DNA from: Dechloromonas denitrificans
GTDB taxonomy: Bacteria; Pseudomonadota; Gammaproteobacteria; Burkholderiales; Rhodocyclaceae
Reading direction: 5' to 3'
Assembly: GCF_020510685.1 (NCBI RefSeq)
Contig: NZ_CP075185.1
Location: forward strand, 3,658,001 to 3,722,000
Length of the DNA: 64,000 nt
Below, piece after piece: positions 29,901 through 39,894 of this stretch. Both the position numbers and the translations under genes were made by a program. Each line of letters opens with the position of its first letter. Within the stretch, counting starts at the first letter, position 1. Under the pieces are notes generated by a model. The model searched no databases, was not told the DNA's origin, and saw only the letters and a program-made list of their open reading frames with translations.

Positions 29901-32900
29901 CTGGCGCTCGCCGCGCTGCGGCCGGAAGCCTTGCCCGCTGCGCTACCGATCCTCGGCCTGTGGCTGATCGCCCCGGCCATCGCCTGGTGGATCAGCCGCC
30001 CGCTGGCTCGCCGCCCGGCGACGCTGGCCCCCGAACAGCGGGTGTTTCTGCACCAGCTGGCGCGCAAGACCTGGGCATTCTTTGAAACCTTCGTCACCGC
30101 CCGCGACAACTGGCTGCCGCCCGACAATTTCCAGGAACACCCGGTGGCCGTGGTCGCCCACCGCACCTCGCCGACCAACATGGGGCTGGCCCTCCTCGCC
30201 AACCTGTCGGCCAGCGACTTCGGCTATATCAGCTTCGGCACCCTGCTCGAGCGGACCAACAATGCCTTGCTGAGCATGCTGGCCCTCGGTCGCTACCGCG
30301 GCCATTTCTACAACTGGTACGACACCCTGTCGCTGGCGCCGTTGTCGCCGCTCTACGTCTCCTCGGTGGACAGCGGCAACCTGGCCGGCCACCTGCTGAC
30401 CTTGCGCCCCGGCCTGCTCGCCCTGGCCGACCAGAGCATCCTGCCGGCCCGCACCTTCGCCGGCCTGGCCGACACCATGGGCGTCTTGCAGGAAGTCGCG
30501 GCGAACAACCCGTCAGCGGCCCTGGGCAGCCTGCGCCGCACCATCGAGTCGGCCTATGACGCCCGCCCGGCGAGCATCGCGGCGATCGGCCAGTGGCTGG
30601 ACAAGCTGACGGCGGCCGGCGAACTGCTGGCCGAGCAATTGGGCAGCAACCCGTCGGACACGACGAGCGAAGAACTGATCTGGTGGACGCAGGCCTTGTG
30701 CCGCCAATGCCAGGACGCCGTCGATGAACTGAACTTCCTGGCGCCCTGGGCCCGCCTGCCGGCCGCCCCGGAAAGCCTGGCGGAGCTACCCGGCCTGACC
30801 AGCCTGCCGACCTTGCGCCAGCTATCGAGGCTGGCCGATACCTTGCGCGGCCATTTCGAGAATAGCGCCGGCGGCGTCCGCTCGCCGGCCGAAAGCGCCT
30901 GGCTGGCCGAGCTGCAGCCGCTGGTCGAACTGGCCAGCCAACGGGCCAGCGAACGCATCCTGACCAGCCACAACCTGGCCCGCCAGGTCGGCGAACTGGC
31001 GGTACTCGACTACGATTTCCTCTACGACAAGCTGCGCCACCTGCTGACCGTCGGCTACAACGTCGATCAGCGCCGCCAGGACACCGGCAGCTACGACCTG
31101 CTCGCCTCGGAAGCCCGGCTCTCGAGCTTTGTCGCCATTGCCCAGGGCGCCGTGCCGCAGGAAAGCTGGTTCGCCCTCGGTCGCCTGCTGACGACGGCCG
31201 GCGGCGATCCGATCCTGCTCTCGTGGAGCGGCTCGATGTTCGAGTATCTGATGCCGATGCTGGTCATGCCGACCTACGAGAACACCCTGCTGCACCAGAC
31301 CTGCCTGGCCGCCGTCCAGCGCCAGATCGCCTACGGCAAGCAGCGCGGCGTGCCCTGGGGGATGTCGGAATCCGGCTACAACGCGGTCGACGCCCGCCTC
31401 AACTACCAGTACCGCGCCTTCGGCGTGCCCGGCCTGGGCCTGAAACGCGGCCTCGGTGAAGATCTGGTCATCGCCCCCTACGCCTCCGCCCTCGCCCTGA
31501 TGGTGATGCCCGAAGCAGCTTGCGAGAATCTGCAACGGCTGACCGCCGACGGCCTGCAGGGCAAGTTCGGCATGTACGAAGCGGTCGATTTCACCCCGGC
31601 CCGCCTGCCGCGCGGCCAGAACAACGCCGTGGTGCGCTCCTTCATGGCCCACCACCAGGGCATGAGCCTGCTCGCCATCGCCTATCTGCTGCACGATCAG
31701 CCGATGCAGAAACGCTTTGTCGCCGACCCGCTGTTCCAGGCCACGACGCTGCTGCTGCAGGAGCGCGTGCCGGTCGTCGCCGCCTTCCACGTCCATGCCG
31801 CCGAGTTGTCCGAGGTGCGGACTACCTCGGCCGGGCCGGAAATGCCGATGCGCATCATCCGCAGCGCCGACACGCCGAGTCCGGAAGTCCAGCTGCTGTC
31901 GAACGGCCGTTACCACGTGATGGTCACCAATGCCGGCGGCGGCTACAGTCGCTGGAAGGATTTCGCCATCACCCGCTGGCAGGAGGACGGCACCAGCGAC
32001 AACTGGGGCACCTTCTGCTACCTGCGCGACGTGGCGACCGGCGCCTGCTGGTCGACCGCCCACCAGCCGACCGGCCAGCCGGCCGATACCTACGAGGCGA
32101 TTTTCTCCGAGGCGCGGGCCGAGTTCCGGCGCCTCGATCACGACTATGAAACGCATACCGAAATCGTCGTCTCGCCGGAAGACGACATCGAACTGCGCCG
32201 CATCCGCCTGACCAACCGCTCGCGCGTCCGGCGGACCATCGAAATCACCAGCTACGCCGAGGTGGTGCTCGCCTCGCCGGCGGCCGACGCTCTGCACCCG
32301 GCCTTCAGCAACCTGTTCGTGCAGAGCGAGATCGTTCCGGAACAGCAGGCCATCCTGTGCACCCGCCGGCCACGTGCCGTCGGCGACCCGGTGCCCTGGA
32401 TGTTCCACCTGATGGCGGTGCACGGCGCCACCTGCGAAGCGGTGTCCTACGAAACAGACCGGGCCCGCTTCATCGGCCGGACGCGCAGCCTCGCCGCGCC
32501 GGAAGCCCTGCGCCAGGCCGGCCCGCTGTCGGGCAGCCAGGGTTCGGTGCTCGACCCGATCGTCGCCATCCGCTACCGGATCAGCCTAGATCCCGAACAA
32601 TCGGCGACGCTCGACGTCGTTTCCGGCATCGCCGACAGCCGCGACGCGGCGCTCGGCCTGGTCGGCAAATACCGCGACCGGAATCTCGCCGACCGCGTCT
32701 TCGAAGTCGCCTGGACGCACAGCTGGGTCAATCTGCAGCAGATCAACGCCAGCGAATCCGACGCCCAGCTGTTCAACCGGCTGGCCGGCTCGGTGATCTA
32801 CGCCAATCCGCTGCTCCGCGCCGAGGCCAGCGTTCTCGCCAGCAACCGGCGCGGCCAGTCCGGGCTGTGGGGCTACGCCATTTCCGGCGACCTGCCGATC

Positions 32901-35744
32901 GTGCTGCTGCAGATCGGCGACCAGGCCAATATCGAACTCGTCCGGCAACTGGTCCAGGCCCACGCCTACTGGCGACTGAAGGGCCTGGCCGTCGACCTGG
33001 TGATCTGGAACGAAGACCACGCCGGCTACCGCCAGGTGCTGCAGGAACAGATCATGGGCCTGATCGCCGCCGGCGTCGAAGCCAACCTGACCGACCGTCC
33101 GGGCGGCATCTTCGTCCGGGTGGCCGAACAGATCTCGAGCGAGGACCGCATCCTCTTCCAGACCGTCGCCCGCGCCATCATTTCCGACACCCGCGGCCCG
33201 CTGGTCGACCAGCTCGGTCGGCGCAGCGCCCTCGACATGCGCGAAGCGCTGCTCCCCCGGCTGATCCCGAGCCGCGGCCGCAAGGCCGAAGGCCGCCCGG
33301 CACCGCTGCTGCCGCGCGACGATCTGTTGTTCTTCAACGGTTTCGGCGGCTTCACCCAGGATGGCCGCGAATACGTCATCACCACCGCCCCCGGCCAGAC
33401 GACGCCGACCCCCTGGGTCAATGTCATCGCCAATAGCCATTTCGGGACGGTCATTTCGGAAAGCGGCGCCGCCTACACCTGGAGCGAAAACGCCCACGAA
33501 TTCCGCTTCACCCCCTGGCACAACGACCCGGTCAGCGATGCCAGCGGCGAAGCGATCTATCTGCGCGACGAGGAAAGCGGCCATTTCTGGTCACCGACCC
33601 CGCTGCCCTGCCCCGGCAGTACCCCCTATGTGACGCGGCACGGCTTCGGCTACAGCATTTTCGAGCATGAGGAGGACGGCATCCGTTCGGAACTGACGGT
33701 GCATATCGATGCCGTGGCGGCGCTCAAGTTTTCGGTATTGAAAATCAGCAACAACTCCGGGCGAGCCCGCCAGTTGTCGGCCACCGGCTACGTCGAATGG
33801 GTGCTCGGCGACCTCCGGCCGAAGTCGGCGATGCATGTCGTCACGGTGATCGATCCGGCGAGCGGCGCGCTCTCCGCGCACAATCCGTACAGCGCCGAAT
33901 TCGCCGACCGGATTGCCTTCTTCGATGCCGATGAAGCGACCCGCCAGACAAATGTCACGCTGAGCGGCGACCGCCGCGAATTTATCGGCCGCAACGGCAG
34001 CCTGCGCAAGCCGGCGGCGCTGGGCCGCGCCAAACTGTCGAACAAGATCGGCGCCGGGCTCGACCCTTGCGGGGCGATCCAGGTGCCCTTCGAACTGGCC
34101 GACGGCGAGCAGCGCGAAATCATTTTCCGCCTCGGCACCACCGGGCGCCGGGGCAGCGATGCCGACGAGCTGAAGCGCCGCCTGCGCGGCTCGGAGGCCG
34201 CCCGCAACTCGCTCGAAGCGGTCCGCGACTACTGGCGGACGACGCTCGGCGCGGTGCAGGTCGCCACGCCCGATCCGGCGCTCGATGTGCTGGCCAACGG
34301 CTGGCTGCTCTACCAGACCATCGCCTGCCGGCTGTGGGCGCGCAGCGGCTATTACCAGTCGGGCGGCGCGTTCGGCTTCCGCGACCAGTTGCAGGACACG
34401 ATGGCCCTGGTGCACGCCCGCCCGGCGCTGCTCCGCGAGCAGTTGCTGCGCAGTGCGGCGCGCCAGTTTGTCGAGGGCGACGTCCAGCACTGGTGGCATC
34501 CGCCGGTCGGCCGCGGCGTCCGGACCCATTGTTCGGACGATTACCTGTGGCTGCCCCAGGCCGTCTGCCGCTATGTCGAGAGCACCGGCGACCGCGGCAT
34601 CCTGGCCGAATCGGTGGCCTTCCTCGAAGGCCGGCCGGTCAACCCGGAAGACGACTCCTATTACGATCTGCCGCTCCGCTCCGAGAGCTCGGCGACGCTC
34701 TACCAGCATTGCCTGCGGGCCATTGTCCATGGCCTGAATTTCGGTACGCACGGCCTGCCGCTGATCGGTTCCGGCGACTGGAACGACGGGATGAACCTGG
34801 TCGGCATGCAGGGCAAGGGAGAAAGCGTCTGGCTCGGCTTCTTCCTCTACGACACGCTGCTCCGCTTCGCCGACCTGGCCCGCGACAACGACGACGCGCC
34901 CTTCGCCGAGCGCTGCCACGGCGAGGCCGAGCAACTGCGCCACAACATCGAGGCACATGGCTGGGATGGCGAATGGTATCGCCGCGCCTACTTCGACGAC
35001 GGCACGCCGCTCGGCTCGGCGAGCAATCAGGAATGCCGGATCGACTCGATTGCCCAGAGCTGGTCGGTGCTTTCCGGCGCCGGCGAGACGCTACGCGCCC
35101 GTACCGCGATGGCCGCCCTCGACCAGCATCTGGTCCGCCGCGACGGGGCGCTGATCCAGTTGCTCGACCCGCCGTTCGACCGCTCCGAACTGAACCCCGG
35201 CTACATCAAGGGCTACGTTCCCGGCATCCGGGAAAACGGCGGCCAATACACGCACGGCGCCATCTGGGCGGCGATGGCCTTCGCCAGGCAGGGCGACCAC
35301 CAGCGCGCCTGGGAACTGTTCGACATGATCAACCCGGTGCGCCACGGCGATTCGCCGGAAACCATCGCCATCTACAAGGTCGAACCCTACGTCGCCGCTG
35401 CCGACGTCTATGCCGTCGCCCCGCACACCGGCCGCGGCGGCTGGACCTGGTACACCGGCTCGGCCGGCTGGCTCTACCGGCTGATCCTCGAATCGCTGCT
35501 CGGCGTCCAGCTCGCGGCCGACAAACTGCGCTTCGTGCCCTGCCTGCCGCCGCACTGGCCGGGCTTCACGCTGCGCTATCGCTACCGCGAAACACTGTAC
35601 GTCATCAGCGTCGTGCAAACTGCAGGCGCCGACCAGTCACTGACGGTGTGCGTCGACGGCAGCCGGCAGGCGGATCCGGAAATCACGCTGGTCGATGATC
35701 GCCAGGAACATGTCGTTGAAGTCAGAATACCGGCGGCGCTATGA
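26964..35744 (+). CDS. ndvB: Cyclic beta-1,2-glucan synthase (NdvB/Cgs-like)
   Basis: A giant 2926-residue inner-membrane enzyme. Membrane segments lie near 415-490, 830-875 and 972-1012. Between them is a GT84 glycosyltransferase domain with DTDT at about 639-642 and a QxxRW-like RYRWIRGDWQ near 783. A glycoamylase-like domain follows (about 1060-1600). Two carbohydrate-binding/phosphorylase-like regions end in a GH94 domain with the catalytic GDWNDG near 2605. The family polymerises UDP-glucose into cyclic glucan exported to the periplasm for osmoprotection and host interaction. Start: TTG at 26964 (MTERNKSIRTALL) is preferred to TTG 26913; neither has a strong ribosome site. Confidence 0.88.
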   Translation: MTERNKSIRTALLRISKRLHDGGLARKFAAAEPPLRAELFSADQMERHGKALADTHKLQAAHGPDLLLARLGENEGILLGTYDLLREAVKEKRRITPAGEWLLDNFYLIEEQIRTARRHFPKGYSRELPLLASGPSSGLPRVYDIALEEIAHGDGRVDPESLYRFVAAYQKVADLKLGELWAIPIMLRLALIENLRRVGARVAAGMIDRNNADAWADQMIEVAETDPKSLILVIADMARANPPLVNSFVAELARRLQGHSSALALPLTWIEQRLSESGQTIEQLVQSETQSQAANQVSISNSIGSLRLLGAIDWREFVETMSTVDQKLREDPDGVYGRMDFASRDRYRHVIEKLARQSRLSECEVARKAIQLAHQGDGGDQRTRHVGYYLIDHGLTQLEHAAAVRPSAGDVVRRLGTGSPLLLYLGAVGLLVAIFAGGLLVSAHGAGLADWRLGLMVVPALLGTSQLAVTLVNWLVTLLVVPHPLPRMDFAKGIAAPARTLVVVPTMLSSRQGVAELLEALEVRFLANRDPCLHFGLLTDFRDADSEHLPTDAALLQQAAAGIAALNEKYDRATSNQFFLFHRPRRWNVQEGIWMGYERKRGKLGDLNALLRGGGSEAFSQIVGHPAILHEVKYVITLDTDTQLPRDAAREFAATMAHPLNQPRYDASRQRVDAGYGILQPRMAVSLPSTNQSRYAQLCGSEPGIDPYTRAVSDVYQDLFAEGSFIGKGIYDVDAFEQSLKERFPENRILSHDLLEGCYARAGLLSDVLLYEDYPARYSADVSRRYRWIRGDWQIASWLLPRVPGVGGERRKNPLSKLSQWKLFDNLRRSLVPAALVALFLLGWAAAPAFVGWTLAALGILFIPSLLTSSLDLVRKQPEVRLGQHLSCVGRATSRQFAQATLSLACLPYEAWFSLDAILRTGARLLFTGRRLLEWNPSGELQREAEHKRRRQAAPGSIGDLRQTTGTMWMSPALATTTALALAALRPEALPAALPILGLWLIAPAIAWWISRPLARRPATLAPEQRVFLHQLARKTWAFFETFVTARDNWLPPDNFQEHPVAVVAHRTSPTNMGLALLANLSASDFGYISFGTLLERTNNALLSMLALGRYRGHFYNWYDTLSLAPLSPLYVSSVDSGNLAGHLLTLRPGLLALADQSILPARTFAGLADTMGVLQEVAANNPSAALGSLRRTIESAYDARPASIAAIGQWLDKLTAAGELLAEQLGSNPSDTTSEELIWWTQALCRQCQDAVDELNFLAPWARLPAAPESLAELPGLTSLPTLRQLSRLADTLRGHFENSAGGVRSPAESAWLAELQPLVELASQRASERILTSHNLARQVGELAVLDYDFLYDKLRHLLTVGYNVDQRRQDTGSYDLLASEARLSSFVAIAQGAVPQESWFALGRLLTTAGGDPILLSWSGSMFEYLMPMLVMPTYENTLLHQTCLAAVQRQIAYGKQRGVPWGMSESGYNAVDARLNYQYRAFGVPGLGLKRGLGEDLVIAPYASALALMVMPEAACENLQRLTADGLQGKFGMYEAVDFTPARLPRGQNNAVVRSFMAHHQGMSLLAIAYLLHDQPMQKRFVADPLFQATTLLLQERVPVVAAFHVHAAELSEVRTTSAGPEMPMRIIRSADTPSPEVQLLSNGRYHVMVTNAGGGYSRWKDFAITRWQEDGTSDNWGTFCYLRDVATGACWSTAHQPTGQPADTYEAIFSEARAEFRRLDHDYETHTEIVVSPEDDIELRRIRLTNRSRVRRTIEITSYAEVVLASPAADALHPAFSNLFVQSEIVPEQQAILCTRRPRAVGDPVPWMFHLMAVHGATCEAVSYETDRARFIGRTRSLAAPEALRQAGPLSGSQGSVLDPIVAIRYRISLDPEQSATLDVVSGIADSRDAALGLVGKYRDRNLADRVFEVAWTHSWVNLQQINASESDAQLFNRLAGSVIYANPLLRAEASVLASNRRGQSGLWGYAISGDLPIVLLQIGDQANIELVRQLVQAHAYWRLKGLAVDLVIWNEDHAGYRQVLQEQIMGLIAAGVEANLTDRPGGIFVRVAEQISSEDRILFQTVARAIISDTRGPLVDQLGRRSALDMREALLPRLIPSRGRKAEGRPAPLLPRDDLLFFNGFGGFTQDGREYVITTAPGQTTPTPWVNVIANSHFGTVISESGAAYTWSENAHEFRFTPWHNDPVSDASGEAIYLRDEESGHFWSPTPLPCPGSTPYVTRHGFGYSIFEHEEDGIRSELTVHIDAVAALKFSVLKISNNSGRARQLSATGYVEWVLGDLRPKSAMHVVTVIDPASGALSAHNPYSAEFADRIAFFDADEATRQTNVTLSGDRREFIGRNGSLRKPAALGRAKLSNKIGAGLDPCGAIQVPFELADGEQREIIFRLGTTGRRGSDADELKRRLRGSEAARNSLEAVRDYWRTTLGAVQVATPDPALDVLANGWLLYQTIACRLWARSGYYQSGGAFGFRDQLQDTMALVHARPALLREQLLRSAARQFVEGDVQHWWHPPVGRGVRTHCSDDYLWLPQAVCRYVESTGDRGILAESVAFLEGRPVNPEDDSYYDLPLRSESSATLYQHCLRAIVHGLNFGTHGLPLIGSGDWNDGMNLVGMQGKGESVWLGFFLYDTLLRFADLARDNDDAPFAERCHGEAEQLRHNIEAHGWDGEWYRRAYFDDGTPLGSASNQECRIDSIAQSWSVLSGAGETLRARTAMAALDQHLVRRDGALIQLLDPPFDRSELNPGYIKGYVPGIRENGGQYTHGAIWAAMAFARQGDHQRAWELFDMINPVRHGDSPETIAIYKVEPYVAAADVYAVAPHTGRGGWTWYTGSAGWLYRLILESLLGVQLAADKLRFVPCLPPHWPGFTLRYRYRETLYVISVVQTAGADQSLTVCVDGSRQADPEITLVDDRQEHVVEVRIPAAL

Positions 35745-35784
35745 TGAAACGGCGCTCGGTCAATTTCGGAACGGGGAAAAATCG

Positions 35785-36870
35785 ATGAATCCAACACGCC
35801 AATTGCACGCCCTCGGCCAAAGCCTGTGGCTCGACAACATCACCCGCGACCTGCTCAACAGCGGCACCTTGCAGCGTTACTGCAACGAGCTGTCGGTCAG
35901 CGGCCTGACCTCCAATCCGACCATCTTCGAGCAGGCCATTCGCAACACCGCGGCTTACGACGCGGCCATCGCCGCCGCGGCCGGCGCCGGCAAAACCGGC
36001 GAAGCGCTGTTTTTCGATCTGGCGCTGGCCGATCTGAAGCAGGCGGCCGCCCTCTTCCGGCCCATCCACCAGGCCAGCGGCGGACTGGATGGCTGGGTGT
36101 CGCTGGAAATCTCGCCGCTGCTGGCCGACGATACCGCCGGCACGGTCGCCGAGGCCAAGCGCCTGCACGCCCTGGCCAACTGTCCCAACCTGTTCATCAA
36201 GATTCCCGGCACGCCGGCCGGCGTCCGGGCCATCGAAGAAGTGATCCTGGCCGGCGTGCCGGTCAACGTCACGCTGCTCTTCTCCCGCGAACACTACATC
36301 GCGGCGGCCGACGCCTACTGGCGCGGCATCGCCCGGCGGATCGAGGCCGGCCTCGACGCCCGGGTCAATTCGGTCGCCTCGATCTTCGTCAGCCGCTGGG
36401 ATGCCGCGGTCGCCGGCAAGACGCCGGCCGCCCTGAGCAACCGCTTGGGCGTGGCGATCGGCCAGCGCATCTACAAGGCCTACCGCAAGCGCCTGACCTC
36501 CCCGGCCTGGCGCAAACTGGCCGACGCCGGCGCCCTGCCGCAGCGCCTGCTGTGGGCCAGCACCGGCACTAAGGACCCGCAGATCAAGGCGAGCTATTAC
36601 ATCGAAGCGCTCGCCGCCCCCGGCACCATCAACACCATGCCGGAAAAGACCCTGCTCGCCTTCGCCGAACTGGGCGTCATCAACGGAGTGATGGCCGAGG
36701 ATGGCGGCGACACCGAAACGATGCTCGCCGACTTTGCCCTGGCCGGCGTCGATATCGTCGCGCTGGCCAGCCAGCTGCAACTGGACGGGGCGCGCGCCTT
36801 CACGCAATCGTGGGTCGCCCTGCTCGCGCTGATCGACGCCAAATCCCAGCCCGCCACCGGAAGGAGCTGA
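35785..36870 (+). CDS. tal: Transaldolase
   Basis: The 361-residue TIM-barrel enzyme moves a dihydroxyacetone unit between sugar phosphates in the pentose phosphate pathway. The Schiff-base lysine is K139 in [12 protein letters not shown], and [14 protein letters not shown] (39-52) is the family signature. The ATG at 35785, 40 bases after the glucan synthase stop and following GGGGA, is chosen over an upstream frame start. It is the TalA-long subtype, paired with a phosphoketolase two bases downstream, so the three genes probably form one operon. Confidence 0.93.
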   Translation: MNPTRQLHALGQSLWLDNITRDLLNSGTLQRYCNELSVSGLTSNPTIFEQAIRNTAAYDAAIAAAAGAGKTGEALFFDLALADLKQAAALFRPIHQASGGLDGWVSLEISPLLADDTAGTVAEAKRLHALANCPNLFIKIPGTPAGVRAIEEVILAGVPVNVTLLFSREHYIAAADAYWRGIARRIEAGLDARVNSVASIFVSRWDAAVAGKTPAALSNRLGVAIGQRIYKAYRKRLTSPAWRKLADAGALPQRLLWASTGTKDPQIKASYYIEALAAPGTINTMPEKTLLAFAELGVINGVMAEDGGDTETMLADFALAGVDIVALASQLQLDGARAFTQSWVALLALIDAKSQPATGRS

Positions 36871-36872
36871 TC

Positions 36873-39236
36873 ATGAGCAATGCCAGCACGCCAACCCTGT
36901 CGCCCGATCTGCTGAGGAAAATGAACGCCTGGTGGCGCGCCGCCAACTACCTGTCGGTCGGCCAGATTTACCTCTACGACAATCCGCTGCTCAAGGAGCC
37001 GCTCGAACTCGCCCACATCAAGCCGCGCCTGCTCGGCCACTGGGGCACGACGCCGGGGCTCAACTTCATCTACGTGCACCTCAACCGGATCATCAAGGCG
37101 CACGACCTCAACGTCATCTACCTGACCGGGCCGGGCCACGGCGGTCCGGGGCTGGTTGCCAATACCTATCTGGAAGGCACCTACAGCGAGATCTATCCGA
37201 ATATCTCGCCGGACGAGCCCGGCATGAAACGCCTGTTCAAGCAGTTCTCCTTTCCCGGCGGCATTCCCAGCCACGTTTCGCCGGACACCCCGGGCTCGAT
37301 CCATGAAGGCGGCGAACTCGGCTACGCGCTGTCGCACGCCTACGGGGCAGCCTTCGACAATCCCGATCTGCTGGTCGCCTGCGTCGTCGGCGACGGCGAA
37401 GCGGAAACCGGGCCGCTGGCCACCAGTTGGCACTCGAACAAGTTTCTCAATCCGGTGCACGACGGTGCCGTGCTCCCGATCCTCCATCTGAACGGCTACA
37501 AGATCGCCGGCCCGACCGTGCTGGCACGCATTCCGCACGACGAACTGGAAGCGCTGTTCCGCGGCTACGGCTACACGCCGTATTTCGTCGAGGGCGACGA
37601 TCCGCTGGAAATGCACCAGCAGATGGCGGCCACCCTCGACCGCGCCGTGGCCCACATCCAGGCCATCCAGCACGATGCCCGGAGCAACGGCTTCACCGAG
37701 CGGCCGGCCTGGCCGATGATCATCCTGCGTTCGCCCAAGGGCTGGAGCGGCCCGCAAATGGTCGACGGCAAGCCGACCGAGAACACTTTCCGCTCGCACC
37801 AGGTGCCGATGGGCGACATGAGCCAGCCCGGCCATGTCCAGATTCTCGAAGACTGGCTGCAGAGCTACCGGCCGCAGGAGCTGTTCGACGAGAACGGCAA
37901 GCTGCGCGCCGAACTGGCCGACTTGGCGCCGCAGGGCAACCGGCGCATGGGAGCCAACCCGCATGCCAATGGCGGCCTGCTGCTGCGCGACCTGCGCCTG
38001 CCCGACTACCGCGATTACGCCATCCAGGTCCCGCAACCGGGCGGCGTGAAGGCCGAGGCCACCCGCGCCCAGGGCGAGTTCATCCGCGATGTCGTCAAGG
38101 GCAACCCGCACACCTTCCGTATCTTCAGCCCGGACGAAACGGCATCGAACCGCTGGGGCGCCGTATTCGAAGTGACCAACCGCTGCTCGACGGCGGAAAT
38201 CCTGGCGATCGACGACCACGTCGCGCCGGACGGCAGGGTCATGGAAATATTGAGCGAGCACCAGTGCGAAGGCTGGCTCGAAGGCTACCTGCTGACCGGC
38301 CGGCACGGCTTCTTTTCCTCCTACGAAGCCTTCATCCACATCATCGACTCGATGTTCAACCAGCACGCCAAGTGGCTGAAGATGGCCAACGAGATTCCCT
38401 GGCGGCGGCCGATCGCCTCGTTGAACTACCTGCTCTCCTCGCACGTCTGGCGCCAGGACCACAACGGCTTCAGCCACCAGGACCCGGGTTTCATCGACCA
38501 CGTGATCAACAAGAAGGCCGAGATCATCCGTGTCTATCTGCCGCCCGATGCCAATACCCTGCTCTCGGTCACCGACCACTGCCTGCGCAGCCGCAATTAC
38601 GTCAACGTGATCATTGCCGGCAAGCAGCCGGAAGCGCAGTGGCTGGACATGGACGCGGCGATCAAGCATTGCACCGCTGGCATCGGTATCTGGGAATGGG
38701 CGAGCAGCGACCGGGGCGAGGAACCGGATGTCGTGATGGCCTGCGCCGGCGATGTACCGACCCTCGAAACGCTGGCCGCCGTGGTCTTGCTGCGCCAGCA
38801 CTTTCCCGAACTGAAAGTCCGCGTCATCAACGTCGTCGACCTGATGACCCTGCCGCCCCACAGCGAGCACCCGCACGGCCTGAGCGACCGCGACTTCGAC
38901 GAACTGTTCACCCGCGACAAGCCGATCATTTTCGCCTACCACGGCTACCCCTGGCTGATCCACCGCCTGACCTATGCCCGGACCAACCACAAGAACCTGC
39001 ACGTCCGCGGCTACAAGGAGGAAGGCACGACCTCGACGCCGTTCGACATGGTGGTGATGAACGACATGGATCGCTTCCATCTGGTGGCCGACGTCATCGA
39101 CCGCGTCGCCCAGCTCGGCCCGCGCGCCGCTTACGCCAAGCAGGCGATCCGCGACAAGCTGATCGAGCACAAGCAGTACATCGCGACGCATGGCGAGGAT
39201 CTGCCGGAAATCCGCGACTGGAAATGGCCGTTCTGA
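36873..39236 (+). CDS. xfp: Xylulose-5-phosphate/fructose-6-phosphate phosphoketolase
   Basis: The 787-residue thiamine-diphosphate enzyme splits xylulose-5-P or fructose-6-P to acetyl phosphate. Signatures include [18 protein letters not shown], the start of the ThDP motif [25 protein letters not shown] and SPKGWSGP. An ideal AAGGAG lies six bases before the ATG. Full-length and apparently intact. Together with transaldolase it could shunt sugar phosphates to acetyl-P/acetate; its location after a glucan synthase suggests a response to carbon overflow, which is inference. Confidence 0.95.
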   Translation: MSNASTPTLSPDLLRKMNAWWRAANYLSVGQIYLYDNPLLKEPLELAHIKPRLLGHWGTTPGLNFIYVHLNRIIKAHDLNVIYLTGPGHGGPGLVANTYLEGTYSEIYPNISPDEPGMKRLFKQFSFPGGIPSHVSPDTPGSIHEGGELGYALSHAYGAAFDNPDLLVACVVGDGEAETGPLATSWHSNKFLNPVHDGAVLPILHLNGYKIAGPTVLARIPHDELEALFRGYGYTPYFVEGDDPLEMHQQMAATLDRAVAHIQAIQHDARSNGFTERPAWPMIILRSPKGWSGPQMVDGKPTENTFRSHQVPMGDMSQPGHVQILEDWLQSYRPQELFDENGKLRAELADLAPQGNRRMGANPHANGGLLLRDLRLPDYRDYAIQVPQPGGVKAEATRAQGEFIRDVVKGNPHTFRIFSPDETASNRWGAVFEVTNRCSTAEILAIDDHVAPDGRVMEILSEHQCEGWLEGYLLTGRHGFFSSYEAFIHIIDSMFNQHAKWLKMANEIPWRRPIASLNYLLSSHVWRQDHNGFSHQDPGFIDHVINKKAEIIRVYLPPDANTLLSVTDHCLRSRNYVNVIIAGKQPEAQWLDMDAAIKHCTAGIGIWEWASSDRGEEPDVVMACAGDVPTLETLAAVVLLRQHFPELKVRVINVVDLMTLPPHSEHPHGLSDRDFDELFTRDKPIIFAYHGYPWLIHRLTYARTNHKNLHVRGYKEEGTTSTPFDMVVMNDMDRFHLVADVIDRVAQLGPRAAYAKQAIRDKLIEHKQYIATHGEDLPEIRDWKWPF

Positions 39237-39242
39237 CATAGA

Positions 39243-39284
39243 GCGGCAGCCCGGGCACCGCAAAGCCCGGGCGCCGCATTTTTT
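39243..39284 (+). terminator. Strong rho-independent terminator after xfp
   Basis: Left arm GCGGC-A-GCCCGGGC and right arm GCCCGGGC-GCCGC pair with one bulge, followed by ATTTTTT (39278-39284). It begins 7 bases past the xfp stop and closes the glucan synthase-tal-xfp operon. Confidence 0.85.
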
Positions 39285-39312
39285 CATTCATTCGCTAAAT
39301 ACCGGGGCGCTG

Positions 39313-39328
39313 TGTGCGATGGCGCACA
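39313..39328 (+). promoter_or_regulatory. Crp-type palindrome, candidate activator site for a small RNA
   Basis: TGTGCG-ATGG-CGCACA with perfect 6-bp arms. TATTGT at 39350-39355 is exactly at the class II -10 position (site centre -41.5 from a start near 39362). The transcript would run into the terminator at 39405-39437. Confidence 0.55.
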
Positions 39329-39361
39329 GAAGAGATCTGCCGAATGGAATATTGTCGATCC

Positions 39362-39437
39362 CGGCGTCTGGTCTCCCCCAGATCGGCGCCCGTAGCATTC
39401 AGCTCGGTAGCGGCAACGCTGTTACCGGGCTTTTTTT
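39362..39437 (+). ncRNA. Candidate ~75-nt small RNA
   Basis: Predicted from a promoter-like arrangement (site at 39313, -10 TATTGT at 39350) to a terminator made of CGGTA-GCG-GCAA-CGC-(TGT)-TACCG followed by seven T (39431-39437). An upstream hairpin TCTGG-TCTCCC-CCAGA (39367-39382) exposes a C-rich loop able to pair with Shine-Dalgarno sequences, as in several known regulatory RNAs. No ORF with a ribosome site fits. Expression and targets are inference. Confidence 0.4.
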
Positions 39438-39484
39438 CGCGCCCGCCAACCAGCCGCTGCCCGCACCGAAAAAACCGCGTCATC

Positions 39485-39500
39485 TGTGCGCCAACACACC
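39485..39500 (+). promoter_or_regulatory. Crp-type palindrome upstream of the YqjD-like gene
   Basis: TGTGCG-CCAA-CACACC, a weaker copy of the recurring site, 62 bases before the ATG at 39562. CATTCT at 39522-39527 occupies the class II -10 position but is only a half match. Confidence 0.35.
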
Positions 39501-39561
39501 GACCGCCACCGGGCAAGCGCCCATTCTTGGCTGGTATCCACACCAGCAAAGGAGCTGAATC

Positions 39562-39879
39562 ATGGAAACGAAGGAAATGAGCGACAAACTCGCTCGCACG
39601 GTAGACAGCGTAACGAGCAACGCGCACAAGGCCATCGACCGGGTTTCCGGGGCAACGCGCCCGGCCATCGAACACATTGCCGCCGGCGCCCATCAGGCGG
39701 CCGACAAACTCAACGCAACCGGCCGGCAGATCAGGGAAAGCCAGGCGCGACTTACGGAAAACCTGCGCGGGCAGTTACGCGAGCGGCCATTCACCAGCAT
39801 CGGCATCGCCGTCGCCGCCGGCTTCCTGCTCAACTGGCTGCTCAGGCAGCGCCCGGCTGCCCGGCCACCAACCGAATAA
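39562..39879 (+). CDS. YqjD/ElaB-like (DUF883) membrane-anchored protein
   Basis: The 105-residue protein has a long amphipathic helical region rich in Ala/His/Thr (about 8-72) and a C-terminal hydrophobic anchor (about 80-95, GIAVAAGFLLNWLL) followed by RQRPAAR. This matches the DUF883 layout of YqjD/ElaB, inner-membrane proteins that bind ribosomes in stationary phase in E. coli. AAAGGAG precedes the ATG. Two recurring Crp-type sites lie upstream, and the 49-residue membrane gene follows 15 bp downstream. Confidence 0.75.
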   Translation: METKEMSDKLARTVDSVTSNAHKAIDRVSGATRPAIEHIAAGAHQAADKLNATGRQIRESQARLTENLRGQLRERPFTSIGIAVAAGFLLNWLLRQRPAARPPTE

Positions 39880-39894
39880 AACGGAGACAATTCA

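Noticed and set aside
36597..39287. 896-codon open frame antisense to xfp
   Set aside because: GC-rich third-position shadow of tal/xfp; residue pattern (Gln/Val/His/Asp-rich, no domain) and lack of a ribosome site argue against a gene.
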